NCBI RefSeq assembly: GCF_003054225.1
Contig: NZ_QBKQ01000003.1
Span: forward strand, 124,001 to 188,000
Reading direction: 5' to 3'
DNA length: 64,000 nt
Source of the DNA: Christiangramia gaetbulicola
GTDB lineage: Bacteria > Bacteroidota > Bacteroidia > Flavobacteriales > Flavobacteriaceae
Positions 44,107 through 55,254 of this stretch are shown piece by piece (within the stretch, counting starts at the first letter, position 1; each line of letters opens with the position of its first letter). A program made the position numbers and the translations under genes. The notes under the pieces are model-generated. The model was given only the letters and a program-made list of their open reading frames with translations, had not been told where the DNA came from and searched no databases.

Positions 44107-44125
44107 CATTTGTACGTTGGTTCAG

Positions 44126-44704
44126 TTACTTTACAGTTTCAAAAGGAACTTTGATATAACTATCATCCCAGCCGATCAAAAGATCTGCACCGTTATTAGA
44201 TTCCTGGAATGCCATTGATAGAGACTCAATGGTATTTGGAGCTTGTCTCACGGGTACATTGATTCTTACTTTATCTTCTTTAGAAGAATATTCATAAGCT
44301 CCCCAGGTGTTGGTCTTATTATTTAAAATTACCGTCCATTCTTTTTCATCTGGAATAGTATACAAAGTGTAAGTTCCCGCTTTAACTACGGCATCTGCAA
44401 TTTTCATATCCTCGTAAAAGGTAATTTCCGTCGCCTCGTTAGCTCCGGTTCTCCACACTTCCCCGTAAGGGATAAGTTTTCCAAAGATCTCACGATTTCT
44501 TTTCTGAGGTCTGCTGTAGATCACTCTGGCAACGGCTTTATCGTTCTGGTCTTTGTACATCGCCAGGTCCATAGGACTGGCATCCATTTTTGAAAATTTC
44601 AATTCTTCCTTGGAGAAATTTACCTTGTCTTCGTCCTGTGCATTCACCGGGTTGGAAATAAACAAACAAAGGATTCCAATTCCTCCTATTATAAGCTTTT
44701 TCAT
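44126..44704 (-). CDS. DUF2911 family exported protein
   Basis: A 192-residue secreted protein with a signal peptide (cleavage near VNAQDED). The family core is visible: YSRPQKRNREIFGKLIPYGE followed by VWRTGANEATEITF, YTLYTIPDEKEWTVILN and NTWGAYEYSSKEDKVRI. DUF2911 proteins are common in Bacteroidota and their function is not known. A -7-like TATCTTTA about 30 bases upstream (44733-44740, minus strand) is one base off consensus. Confidence 0.88.
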   Translation of the reverse strand: MKKLIIGGIGILCLFISNPVNAQDEDKVNFSKEELKFSKMDASPMDLAMYKDQNDKAVARVIYSRPQKRNREIFGKLIPYGEVWRTGANEATEITFYEDMKIADAVVKAGTYTLYTIPDEKEWTVILNNKTNTWGAYEYSSKEDKVRINVPVRQAPNTIESLSMAFQESNNGADLLIGWDDSYIKVPFETVK

Positions 44705-44961
44705 GACTTTCGTAATTAGTTTTAGTTTGCATTAAAGATAACGGTTGACTTCTGTAGCATTTGTTAAAAAAGAACAAAGTTGCTGTTAAAATTTATACAG
44801 ATTTACGAATGAAAGAATTTTGTAGATTATTCCTGTATTTCATTTCATTCGGTATTTATTATTCTTAAAAAACTTTATGAAATTAAGTCAAGTAGCTTTT
44901 TATGTTTTATAAAGAGAAGTATAACTACATATTTGTATTGTAATTAAAAACAATATAAGTC

Positions 44962-46572
44962 ATGTGTGGAATTTTAGCAGTTATCGGAAAAGACATTGAA
45001 GCGGCAAAAATAAGCAGCCTTTCTAAGAGAATGTCTCACAGAGGTCCCGATGAAAGCGGATTAAAAATTACTGAAAAAGGACACGTGCTTTCGCACGAGC
45101 GTCTTTCAATCGTAGATCTTACTACGGGAATTCAGCCAATCCAGGGAACTGGTTCGGCCTGGATGATCCATAACGGGGAGATCTATAACCACATGGCTCT
45201 TAGAAATAATGAACTAAAGGATCACTCTTTCAGAACCACTGGAGATTCAGAGGTCATCGTGCACCTTTACGAGAAGTACGGTTATGATTTTGTGGATATG
45301 CTGGATGGGGTCTTTTCATTTGTAATTATAGATGGAGATGATTTTATCGTGGGAAGAGATCCAATTGGGGTTAAGCCACTTTACTTTGGTACAGATGAAT
45401 CCGGTGCCATGTGGTTTGCTAGCGAAATGAAAGCTCTTGTGGATACTTGTGTGGAATTCTCAGCATTTCCTCCGGGACACTATTATACACCTCAAACAGG
45501 CTTCGTGAGATACTATACGCCAGATTGGTTTGAGTCTGAAAAGGCGGTTCAGCCGGCAGATCTTACCAAATTGAGGGAAAGCCTTATCGAGGCGACCAGA
45601 AAAAGATTGATGGCAGATGTGCCTTTAGGAGTTCTTTTGAGTGGAGGTTTGGATTCTTCCCTTACTTCTTCTATTGCAGCGCGCTTAATGAAAGATTCAG
45701 GTCAAAAACTGCATTCTTTCTCAATAGGCCTTGATTCTGAAGCTCCAGATCTTATTGCTGCTAGAAAAGTAGCCGAGTTCCTGGGAACAGAGCATCATGA
45801 GATCCATTTTACAGTTGAAGAAGGGATCGAAATATTAAGCAAATTGGTTTGGCATCTGGAAACCTATGATGTTACTTCAATAAGAGCAAGTACACCGATG
45901 TATTTCCTTTCTAAAGCGATTGCTGAAAAAGGGATCAAGGTGGTACTTTCTGGAGAAGGATCAGATGAGATCTTTGGAGGATATCTATATTTCAAGAACG
46001 CTCCTTCTGCCGAAGAATTTCAGAAAGAAACCATTAGAAGGGTTCAGAGACTGGCCACGGCAGATTGTTTAAGAGCAGATAAGTCTACGATGGCTCATGG
46101 CTTGGAGGCCAGAGTTCCATTCCTGGATAAAGCATTTTTAAAGACCGCCATGGAAATGGTGCCTGAAGAAAAAATGCCGGTAACTTATGATGGTGTAGAA
46201 AAATATGTGCTTAGAAAAGCATTTGATACTCCGGAGGAACCATTTTTGCCAGAAGAAGTCCTATGGCGTCAAAAAGAGCAATTTAGCGACGGGGTAGGAT
46301 ACAACTGGATAGATCAGCTTATTGACTATGCTTCAAAGCAGGTAAGTGACGTGCAAATGGAGACTGCAGCCTTGAAATACCCGGTGAATACTCCGGCGAC
46401 CAAAGAGGCTTATTTTTACAGAGAATTGTTCAGTAAACATTTCCCACAGGATTCTGCAGCAAAAACTGTAAAAAGATGGATCCCGAAATGGCAAAAAGAT
46501 CTTGATCCAAGTGGAAGAGCAAACGAAACTCACGTTGCTCCAGGCTTAAAAAAAGAGCTTCAGAAAGCTTAA
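44962..46572 (+). CDS. asnB: Asparagine synthase B (glutamine-hydrolysing)
   Basis: It converts aspartate to asparagine with ATP and glutamine. The protein has 536 residues with the Ntn-type glutaminase domain beginning MCGILAVIG (Cys2 nucleophile), RLSIVDL, HNGEIYNH and GDSEVIVHLYEKYG, then the synthetase domain with the PP-loop LLSGGLDSSLTSS (about 226-238) and LSGEGSDEIFGGYLYF. The 258-base gap upstream (44705-44961) holds no gene; a weak CATATTTG near 44928 may be its -7 element. A large hairpin terminator follows. Confidence 0.96.
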   Translation: MCGILAVIGKDIEAAKISSLSKRMSHRGPDESGLKITEKGHVLSHERLSIVDLTTGIQPIQGTGSAWMIHNGEIYNHMALRNNELKDHSFRTTGDSEVIVHLYEKYGYDFVDMLDGVFSFVIIDGDDFIVGRDPIGVKPLYFGTDESGAMWFASEMKALVDTCVEFSAFPPGHYYTPQTGFVRYYTPDWFESEKAVQPADLTKLRESLIEATRKRLMADVPLGVLLSGGLDSSLTSSIAARLMKDSGQKLHSFSIGLDSEAPDLIAARKVAEFLGTEHHEIHFTVEEGIEILSKLVWHLETYDVTSIRASTPMYFLSKAIAEKGIKVVLSGEGSDEIFGGYLYFKNAPSAEEFQKETIRRVQRLATADCLRADKSTMAHGLEARVPFLDKAFLKTAMEMVPEEKMPVTYDGVEKYVLRKAFDTPEEPFLPEEVLWRQKEQFSDGVGYNWIDQLIDYASKQVSDVQMETAALKYPVNTPATKEAYFYRELFSKHFPQDSAAKTVKRWIPKWQKDLDPSGRANETHVAPGLKKELQKA

Positions 46573-46594
46573 TTTTTGTAGGAATCTAAATATT

Positions 46595-46636
46595 AAACCC
46601 GAAGTGTTCCGGAGATCCGGAATGCTTCGGGTTTTT
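46595..46636 (+). terminator. Long rho-independent terminator after asnB
   Basis: AAACCCGAAG pairs with CTTCGGGTTT and TTCCGG with CCGGAA around an AGAT tetraloop, followed by T residues. Confidence 0.92.
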
Positions 46637-46682
46637 CCACATAATTTGTTGATAACTTAAGGTGTTATAAGGCTGGTTCAAC

Positions 46683-46712
46683 CTGTTAAAAATATGCGAA
46701 TTGTTATATTTG
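46683..46712 (+). promoter_or_regulatory. Candidate gyrB promoter (CTG-N19-TATATTTG)
   Basis: TATATTTG at 46705-46712 is an exact -7 match. The -33 at 46683-46685 is CTG rather than TTG. The predicted leader is about 32 bases. Confidence 0.5.
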
Positions 46713-46729
46713 TTCGTTATCCAAAATAG

Positions 46730-48691
<1,962 letters not shown>

Positions 48692-48716
48692 TCTTCACTA
48701 GAATATTTATTAAAAG

Positions 48717-48749
48717 ACCCACACCTAAACTATTAAGTGTGGGTTTTTT
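48717..48749 (+). terminator. Rho-independent terminator after gyrB
   Basis: ACCCACAC (48717-48724) and GTGTGGGT (48737-48744) form an 8-bp stem with a 12-base loop and T tract. Confidence 0.9.
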
Positions 48750-48811
48750 ACTTACAAATAATTTCGAAAACTAAATTTTACTATTTTTATTCCACCTAAA
48801 CCTAAGTCACC

Positions 48812-49789
48812 GTGAGAAGCTTCAGAAAATTAATTCTACTTACAGCCCTATTTTTCGTTCAAAATACTTTTTCGCAAATCGTTCCTGAAGAGGGACAGGA
48901 AATCATACAGGATCTCCTTTTCCTTGCCGATGGTTTCGCAAGCCCGGCATCAGAAAGTGCTGCCTACCAGGCTACCGCAAGCTGGTTTACATCTGCCAGG
49001 GCACTTGAGCCATGGAAAGTTGATGTTTCTTTGCACGGTAACGGATTGTTAGTGCCATCCAGTAAAAAGGAATTCACTGTTAACAACAATGACTTTCAGA
49101 ACCTGACAATTAACGATGGAGATCGTGGAGCCTTATTGCCTACAGCATTTGGGAAGGATTCAAATGTAATGTTCAAAGGGTCTTTTATGGGAGAAGAGTT
49201 TAGTTTTCAGGCAATTGAGGGTATTGATAAAGGGGCTCTTTTTTATCCATTTGCACAGGTCTCGGTTGGATTGCCTTACGGTTTTCAAATTGGCGTGAGA
49301 GCTTTACCTGAATTGGAAATAGATGGATCTCAGTTCAGTACTTACGGAGCTGGATTAAAATATAATATTAGTCAGCATTTTAGATTTAATAAAGAAGATG
49401 ATTTCCAGTTGGCGGCAATTGTCGCATATGATCTATTTGACGTGAAATATGAGTTTGAGCAAATTAGTGTCCCGAATCTTGTAAATCTGGATCTAATAGA
49501 TGTTAGTGCTGGCGTTTGGCTGGCAGAGGTTATGGCTTCCAAAAAATATGAGAATTTCGAGGTTTTTGGTGCTTTTGGTGTGGCGCAGTCTGATTTCGAA
49601 TATGAATTTGGTGGCGATGGAATTGCTCTAGGCCTTGTGAATTCAGAAATTGCAACTTTAAATGATAAAGAAGCTCAATTCAAGGGAGATATTGGATTCA
49701 ACCTATATTTCGAAAGATTCAAAATTTCCACCATGGCGACTGCCGGGAAATTCGTGAATTTAAATCTTGGACTTCACTTTATATTATAA
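48812..49789 (+). CDS. Outer-membrane beta-barrel-like protein, probably DUF6588 family
   Basis: A 325-residue exported protein, start GTG at 48812, signal peptide cleaved near NTFSQ-IV. The conserved opening FLADGFASPASESAAYQATASWFTSA and the following KVDVSLHGNGLLVPSS suggest the DUF6588 group as I recall it, though I could not search. Repeating amphipathic strands and the ending NLNLGLHFIL fit a barrel in the outer membrane. Function unknown. It stands alone between the gyrB terminator and mdh. Confidence 0.75.
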   Translation: MRSFRKLILLTALFFVQNTFSQIVPEEGQEIIQDLLFLADGFASPASESAAYQATASWFTSARALEPWKVDVSLHGNGLLVPSSKKEFTVNNNDFQNLTINDGDRGALLPTAFGKDSNVMFKGSFMGEEFSFQAIEGIDKGALFYPFAQVSVGLPYGFQIGVRALPELEIDGSQFSTYGAGLKYNISQHFRFNKEDDFQLAAIVAYDLFDVKYEFEQISVPNLVNLDLIDVSAGVWLAEVMASKKYENFEVFGAFGVAQSDFEYEFGGDGIALGLVNSEIATLNDKEAQFKGDIGFNLYFERFKISTMATAGKFVNLNLGLHFIL

Positions 49790-49883
49790 GGACTCTTTGA
49801 TTTAACCATTCCTTATTATTATTACTGCCTCATTATTCGTAATTTCGCAGTCAATATTAATAGAAATCAAATAATATTTTAAC

Positions 49884-50810
49884 ATGAAAGTTACTATAGT
49901 AGGAGCAGGTGCCGTTGGTGCCAGCTGTGCCGAATATGTCGCCATCAAAAATTTTGCTTCAGAAGTTGTGTTGCTGGATATAAAAGAAGGTTATGCTGAA
50001 GGTAAAGCAATGGACCTTATGCAAACCGCAACTCTTAATGGCTTCGATACAAAAATTACAGGAAGTACTAACGATTATTCTAAAACTGCTGATAGTGATA
50101 TCGCGGTGATCACAAGTGGGATTCCGCGTAAACCTGGAATGACCAGGGAAGAACTTATCGGGATCAACGCGGGGATCGTAAAAGAGGTTTCTTCAAACCT
50201 TATTAAACATTCTCCAAATGTGACCCTTATTGTGGTAAGTAATCCAATGGATACCATGACTTATTTAGTTCATAAAACTACCGGTCTTCCTAAGAACAAG
50301 ATCATTGGTATGGGTGGAGCTTTAGATAGCGCCCGTTTCAAATACAGACTTAGTGAGGCTTTAGAATGTCCTCCTTCAGACGTAGACGGAATGGTGATTG
50401 GTGGTCACAGTGACACCGGAATGGTGCCATTAACAAGACTTGCTACAAGAAATTCTGTTCCCGTTACTGCTTTTCTTTCTGAAGACAGATTGAATCAGGT
50501 TTCTGAAGATACTAAAGTTGGTGGAGCAACGCTTACCAAGCTTTTAGGAACCAGTGCCTGGTATGCTCCTGGAGCTGCAGTGTCTGGTCTGGTACAGGCC
50601 ATTGCTTGTGACCAGAAGAAAATGTTCCCATGTTCAGCCTTACTGGATGGAGAATATGGTCTTAAAGACCTTTGTATTGGTGTACCGGCCATTCTTGGAA
50701 AAGATGGTTTGGAGAAAATTGTGGAATTACAATTGGATGATGCTGAAAAAGCAAAAATGAAGGAGAGTGCTGAAGGTGTGAAAAAAACCAACGGTTTACT
50801 TGACGTGTAG
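49884..50810 (+). CDS. mdh: Malate dehydrogenase
   Basis: An NAD-dependent TCA-cycle enzyme interconverting malate and oxaloacetate. The 308-residue length is typical of the LDH-like MDH class. Seen are the Rossmann motif VGAGAVGASCAEYV, the adenosine-binding Asp in VVLLDIKEG, the mobile loop SGIPRKPGMTREELI with Arg in the malate-specific position, VVSNPMDTMTYL, and the catalytic His in IGGHSDTGMVP. A -7-like TAATTTCG (49840-49847), one base off consensus, is upstream. A terminator follows. Confidence 0.96.
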   Translation: MKVTIVGAGAVGASCAEYVAIKNFASEVVLLDIKEGYAEGKAMDLMQTATLNGFDTKITGSTNDYSKTADSDIAVITSGIPRKPGMTREELIGINAGIVKEVSSNLIKHSPNVTLIVVSNPMDTMTYLVHKTTGLPKNKIIGMGGALDSARFKYRLSEALECPPSDVDGMVIGGHSDTGMVPLTRLATRNSVPVTAFLSEDRLNQVSEDTKVGGATLTKLLGTSAWYAPGAAVSGLVQAIACDQKKMFPCSALLDGEYGLKDLCIGVPAILGKDGLEKIVELQLDDAEKAKMKESAEGVKKTNGLLDV

Positions 50811-50841
50811 TTTTTTAGCAAAAACCATTAGAAATAACATG

Positions 50842-50868
50842 AAAAGCCACAGTATTTGTGGCTTTTTT
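50842..50868 (+). terminator. Rho-independent terminator after mdh
   Basis: AAAAGCCAC pairs with GTGGCTTTT around a 7-base loop, followed by T residues. Confidence 0.9.
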
Positions 50869-50905
50869 GTTGGATTTAAAAGTTAAAATTATCCAAAAAA
50901 AAATA

Positions 50906-50936
50906 TTGGGATTTGATAATTGAAGTCCTATATTTG
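50906..50936 (+). promoter_or_regulatory. secDF promoter (TTG-N20-TATATTTG)
   Basis: TTG at 50906-50908 and TATATTTG at 50929-50936 are exact matches with 20-base spacing. Transcription would start near 50943, about 37 bases before the ATG. This is one of the clearest housekeeping promoters in the window. Confidence 0.7.
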
Positions 50937-50979
50937 TCCGTTTTTAAAATAGACCTAATAATCAATAATTTGAGGAATA

Positions 50980-53979
50980 ATGCAGAATAAAGGACTGATT
51001 AAAGTTTTTGCAATTTTGTTTGGGCTGGTATGTCTTTATCAGCTTTCATTTACGTTTATAACAAATAATGTTGAAACTAATGCTGAGGAGTTTGCCGTTC
51101 AGGAAGTTGGTGAAGATGTAGAGAATTACTCTGAACTACGTGACCAGGCCGAGGCCCGTTACCTGGATTCTATCGGTAATGATGAAGTTATTGCGGGAAT
51201 TACCTACAATGCCGCGAAAGACAAAGAGCTTAACAAAGGGCTTGACCTTAAAGGAGGAATCAACGTGATTCTTCAAATTTCCGTAAGAGATATCTTGAGC
51301 GGATTGGCGAACGATTCAAAAGATCCTGCTTTTAGAAAAGCGATCGCAGAAGCAGACGAAGCACAGACCGATAGTCAGGAAAACTATGTGGATCTATTCT
51401 TCGAGGCTTTCAACAATATCCCGAATGCAAAACTTGCATCTCCTGATATTTTTGCAAATAAAACATTGAGTGACGAGATCAACTTCAACATGAGCAATGA
51501 AGAAGTTGAGCCGATCATCAGAAAGAAGATTGACGAATCTATTACTTCAGCTTTTGAAGTATTGAGAAAACGTATCGATAAATTTGGAGTAACCCAGCCA
51601 AACATTCAGCGTCTTGGAAATTCAGGAAGAATTCTTGTTGAATTACCTGGAGCAAAAGACATCAGCAGGGTTAAAAACCTATTACAAAGTACAGCTCAGT
51701 TAGAGTTCTGGCATGTTTACAAGAACAACGAAATAGGAAATTTCCTTGTTCAGGCTAACAACAGGCTTGCTGAAATGAAGAGAACTCAGGAAGATGCTAC
51801 TGAAGAAACAGATACAACTGCAACTTCAGGTGATGATGAGATCGATGAGCTTCTTGCGGATTCAGCAGACAGTACTGAAGTTGAAACTGGAAATAACCCA
51901 CTATTCGATCTAATCGTTTCTCCAGGATTCCAGGGAGGACCGGTAATCGCAACTTTCAAAGTACAGGATACAGCGAAAGTGATGGATTATCTTCAGAATC
52001 CTCAAATTAGATCTTTACTTCCTAGCGAAATGCGTTATGCTAAGTTTGTATGGGGAGTTGCAGATGAGGAAACTCAAACAACAGGTCTTTATGCATTAAA
52101 AGGTAACCGTAACATGGAGCCACCATTAAGTGGTAGTGTTATTACCGATGCTCAGCAAACATACGATCAATTAGGTCGTATTGCGGTAAGCATGCAAATG
52201 GATGGAACCGGAGCTAAGATCTGGGAAGATATGACTGGTAAAGCTTCTAATGAGCAAAGCCAGATCGCTATCGTTCTTGACAATATCGTTTATTCTGCAC
52301 CGGGTGTTTCTACTGGTCCAATTTCTGGAGGTAGAAGTGAAATTAGTGGAGACTTTACAATTACAGAAGGTCAGGATTTAGCAAACGTACTACGTGCTGG
52401 TAAATTACCTGCTTCTGCAGATATTATTCAGAGTGAAGTTGTTGGTCCATCTCTAGGACAGGAGGCTATAGATAGTGGTATCAATTCATTTGGTATTGCT
52501 CTTATCCTTGTATTGGTTTGGATGATCCTTTACTACGGTAAAGCTGGTCTTTTTGCAGATGTTGCTCTTGTGGTGAATATCCTTTTCATCTTTGGAGTAC
52601 TTGCAGGTCTTGGAGCAGTACTAACTTTACCTGGTATTGCCGGTATCGTTTTAACTATTGGTATGTCTGTAGATGCGAACGTACTTATTTTTGAAAGGAT
52701 TAAAGAAGAACTTGCTAAAGGTAAAATTCAACGTGATGCCATAAAGGATGGTTTCAATAATGCGTTGTCTTCTATTCTTGATGCGAATATCACTACAGGT
52801 CTAACCGGTCTTATTTTATTCGTACTTGGTACAGGTCCTATTAAAGGATTCGCGACTACCTTATTAATTGGTATCGCTACTTCTTTATTTACTGCAATTT
52901 TCATCACCAGATTGTTCATTGATGGATACGGTAAAAAAGGAAAATCTCTAGATTTTACTACTTCTCTTACCAAGAATCTGTTCACTAACATGAACATCGA
53001 TTTCCTTAAGAAGAGAAAGGTTGCCTATATAATTTCAGGATTATTTATTGTAATTAGTGTTGGATCTTTATTTGTACAGGGTCTTAACCAGGGAGTTGAT
53101 TTTGTTGGAGGTAGAACTTATACCGTAAGATTTGCCGATGATGTAAATCCTACTGAAGTTCAGAACGATCTTGTGGCTACTTTTGGTAGTGCTGAAGCAA
53201 AGACTTTTGGACCAGACAACCAATTAAAGATTACTACAAAATATAAGGTAGACGAAGAAGGTGCTGAAGTTGATGAAGAAATTCAGAGATCACTTTATGA
53301 GTCTCTAGGTTCATACCTTCCTTCAGATTTAAGTTACGAAGAGTTCGTTGACGGAGCAGATGACAAACAGGTAGGAGTGATGCAATCTATGAAGGTTGGA
53401 GCTACTATTGCCGATGATATTAAGAATGCTTCTTTCTGGGCTGTATTAGGTTCTTTGGTTGTTGTGTTCCTTTATATCCTGTTGCGTTTCCGTAAGTGGC
53501 AATTTAGTTTGGGAGCTGTAACTGCAGTATTCCATGATGTATTGGTAGTATTGGGTATTTTCTCATTATTATACAAAGTGATGCCATTCAACATGGAGAT
53601 CGACCAGGCGTTTATCGCGGCAATCCTAACCGTAATTGGTTACTCGCTGAATGATACCGTGGTAGTGTTCGATAGAATTAGAGAATACGTTAATGAGCAT
53701 ACTAGCTGGGATCTGAATAAAACAGTGAACGCTGCTTTAAACAGTACCATTAGTAGAACTTTGAATACCTCGCTTACTACCTTGGTAGTATTACTTGCTA
53801 TCTTCATCTTTGGAGGTGAAAGTATCAGAGGATTTATGTTCGCCCTTATCGTTGGTGTTATTGTAGGTACTTATTCATCGCTATTCATTGCAACTCCTGT
53901 GATGTTCGATAGCGTGAAGAAGAAGTCTTCAATTCAAAAGAAAGAAAAGCCTAAAGCAGAAGAGGCTGCTACAGCCTAA
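50980..53979 (+). CDS. secDF: Fused protein translocase subunit SecDF
   Basis: It uses the proton-motive force to pull secreted proteins through SecYEG from the periplasmic side. SecD and SecF are joined in a single 999-residue chain, as is usual in Bacteroidota. The SecD half (about 1-650) has an N-terminal helix, the P1 domain (DLKGGINVILQISV), a periplasmic head with an acidic Thr/Asp/Glu-rich insert (about 265-305), and TM helices with GMSVDANVLIFERIKEEL. The SecF half (about 680-985) has FVGGRTYTVRF and the GYSLNDTVVVFDRIRE motif. The conserved Asp of SecD and of SecF are both present. The tail is Lys/Glu rich. Confidence 0.96.
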   Translation: MQNKGLIKVFAILFGLVCLYQLSFTFITNNVETNAEEFAVQEVGEDVENYSELRDQAEARYLDSIGNDEVIAGITYNAAKDKELNKGLDLKGGINVILQISVRDILSGLANDSKDPAFRKAIAEADEAQTDSQENYVDLFFEAFNNIPNAKLASPDIFANKTLSDEINFNMSNEEVEPIIRKKIDESITSAFEVLRKRIDKFGVTQPNIQRLGNSGRILVELPGAKDISRVKNLLQSTAQLEFWHVYKNNEIGNFLVQANNRLAEMKRTQEDATEETDTTATSGDDEIDELLADSADSTEVETGNNPLFDLIVSPGFQGGPVIATFKVQDTAKVMDYLQNPQIRSLLPSEMRYAKFVWGVADEETQTTGLYALKGNRNMEPPLSGSVITDAQQTYDQLGRIAVSMQMDGTGAKIWEDMTGKASNEQSQIAIVLDNIVYSAPGVSTGPISGGRSEISGDFTITEGQDLANVLRAGKLPASADIIQSEVVGPSLGQEAIDSGINSFGIALILVLVWMILYYGKAGLFADVALVVNILFIFGVLAGLGAVLTLPGIAGIVLTIGMSVDANVLIFERIKEELAKGKIQRDAIKDGFNNALSSILDANITTGLTGLILFVLGTGPIKGFATTLLIGIATSLFTAIFITRLFIDGYGKKGKSLDFTTSLTKNLFTNMNIDFLKKRKVAYIISGLFIVISVGSLFVQGLNQGVDFVGGRTYTVRFADDVNPTEVQNDLVATFGSAEAKTFGPDNQLKITTKYKVDEEGAEVDEEIQRSLYESLGSYLPSDLSYEEFVDGADDKQVGVMQSMKVGATIADDIKNASFWAVLGSLVVVFLYILLRFRKWQFSLGAVTAVFHDVLVVLGIFSLLYKVMPFNMEIDQAFIAAILTVIGYSLNDTVVVFDRIREYVNEHTSWDLNKTVNAALNSTISRTLNTSLTTLVVLLAIFIFGGESIRGFMFALIVGVIVGTYSSLFIATPVMFDSVKKKSSIQKKEKPKAEEAATA

Positions 53980-54000
53980 TCTGTAATAGGATCATATATT

Positions 54001-54033
54001 AAAAAAGGCTTTCCAAATCGGAGAGCCTTTTTT
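54001..54033 (+). terminator. Rho-independent terminator after secDF
   Basis: AAAAAAGGCTTTCC pairs with GGAGAGCCTTTTTT, one T-G wobble, five-base loop. Confidence 0.9.
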
Positions 54034-54058
54034 AATGCCTGAAAATTATTAGTTTATT

Positions 54059-54757
54059 ATGAGTAAAGAGGTTGAGTTCTCTACCATTAATATCATTGGA
54101 TTCGTTCTGGCTTATCTGCTGCTTTTTCCAGTCGCATACCTGGTTAATTTATTCATCGAGTTCGATCCAGTATATATCTATAGCTTTATCCTTTTAATTG
54201 CGCCTATTTATATGCTTTTCAGTGGAAAGCTGCACTTGGAGCTGTGTGAAGATCATTTGTTCATCAAATGGCTTAAAAGGCCTCTTGTTGGAAAGCAGCC
54301 TGACTATAGAATCCATTATGGCAAAATTCTGCGATGGAAATATCGAAGAGGAGGTAGAGGACCGGATTCCCTGATTTTTATTTTAAGAAGTGGGAAGAAA
54401 ATTCGGATTCGTCCATCCATATTCAATATGAAAGAATTGGAAACAGATTTTGTAAAATCTTTTGGAATGCGAATTTCCGAGTTCCATTCGAACCACTCAA
54501 CTCAGGAATTAATGGAAGAATTGGCTCAATCAGCCTATGTTCAGAAGCTGAAAAAAGATAAAGCCATCCTGAATTGTCTGCTAATTCTGAATACGGGAAT
54601 TGCCGTATTATTTCTTGCAGTCGGATCTTTTTCAGAAGGAAATTCAGCTGATGAAATCTGGATCTTATTTTGCCTTAGCATTTTAGTTTTCCTGCTGCTA
54701 AGTTTTAGATTTCATTATTTAAAGAATGAGCTGAAGGAAACTTTGTCCCTGAATTAA
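54059..54757 (+). CDS. Four-helix membrane protein, unknown function
   Basis: A 232-residue inner-membrane protein with two N-terminal helices (about 8-30 and 34-52), a cytoplasmic domain of about 115 residues rich in basic amino acids (YGKILRWKYRRGGRGPDSL, resembling a PH-like beta domain) and two C-terminal helices (about 178-198 and 204-220). I do not recognise a family. Its TAA stop shares a palindromic TTAA with the convergent DUF192 gene. The ATG is 80 bases after secDF, beyond its terminator. Confidence 0.75.
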   Translation: MSKEVEFSTINIIGFVLAYLLLFPVAYLVNLFIEFDPVYIYSFILLIAPIYMLFSGKLHLELCEDHLFIKWLKRPLVGKQPDYRIHYGKILRWKYRRGGRGPDSLIFILRSGKKIRIRPSIFNMKELETDFVKSFGMRISEFHSNHSTQELMEELAQSAYVQKLKKDKAILNCLLILNTGIAVLFLAVGSFSEGNSADEIWILFCLSILVFLLLSFRFHYLKNELKETLSLN

Positions 54758-55254
54758 TCCAGTTTCTTAAAGCTTATTTTATCGCCTTGTTCTACACCCC
54801 ATGCGTCTGACAGGCCTCCGTTTATCTCGAGCACAAATTTTGTTGGTCCTTCTGAAGGTAAAGAGGTTTCATCTCTTGGAGTAGCATTCTTCTGTATACT
54901 CACCAAAGTGCTGTCTGCAGCGTAATAAATAATGTCTAAAGGGATATAGGTGTTCTTCATATAAAAGCTTCTTACCCTTGCATCATCGTAAACGAAAAGC
55001 ATTCCCTGGTCGTCTTCCATGCTCTCGCGATACATTAGTCCGGTTTGATGTTCGTAATCTGATTCAGCCAGTTCTATATCCAGTTTTTTCAGAGTGTCAC
55101 CTGAAGCCTTGATCATGTATAATTCACCTTCTTTAGTGAAGGTGATAGGATCGGTCTCAATGACCTCTTCTTTCTTGTCATCATCGCCACAAGAGGTGAA
55201 GCTCAGACTTAAAAAAAGAGAGAGCGAGGCAAGGCTTAAAATTCGTTTTTTCAT
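54754..55254 (-). CDS. DUF192 family lipoprotein
   Basis: A 166-residue lipoprotein with lipobox SFTSC (Cys about 22) and an acidic linker after it (GDDDKKEEVIETD). The DUF192 domain follows (about 55-165): the tell-tale QTGLMYRESMEDDQGMLFVYD, FYMKNTYIPLDIIYYAAD and KFVLEINGGLSDAWGVEQGD. The family has no settled function. Its start overlaps the lgt stop by 4 bases on the same strand, so it is translationally coupled to the enzyme that would lipidate it. Confidence 0.9.
   Translation of the reverse strand: MKKRILSLASLSLFLSLSFTSCGDDDKKEEVIETDPITFTKEGELYMIKASGDTLKKLDIELAESDYEHQTGLMYRESMEDDQGMLFVYDDARVRSFYMKNTYIPLDIIYYAADSTLVSIQKNATPRDETSLPSEGPTKFVLEINGGLSDAWGVEQGDKISFKKLD

Noticed and set aside
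46631-46641. DnaA-box-like TTTTCCACA upstream of gyrB, suggesting an origin of replication
   Set aside because: Single one-mismatch match; dnaA and a box cluster are absent, and the bases partly belong to the asnB terminator.
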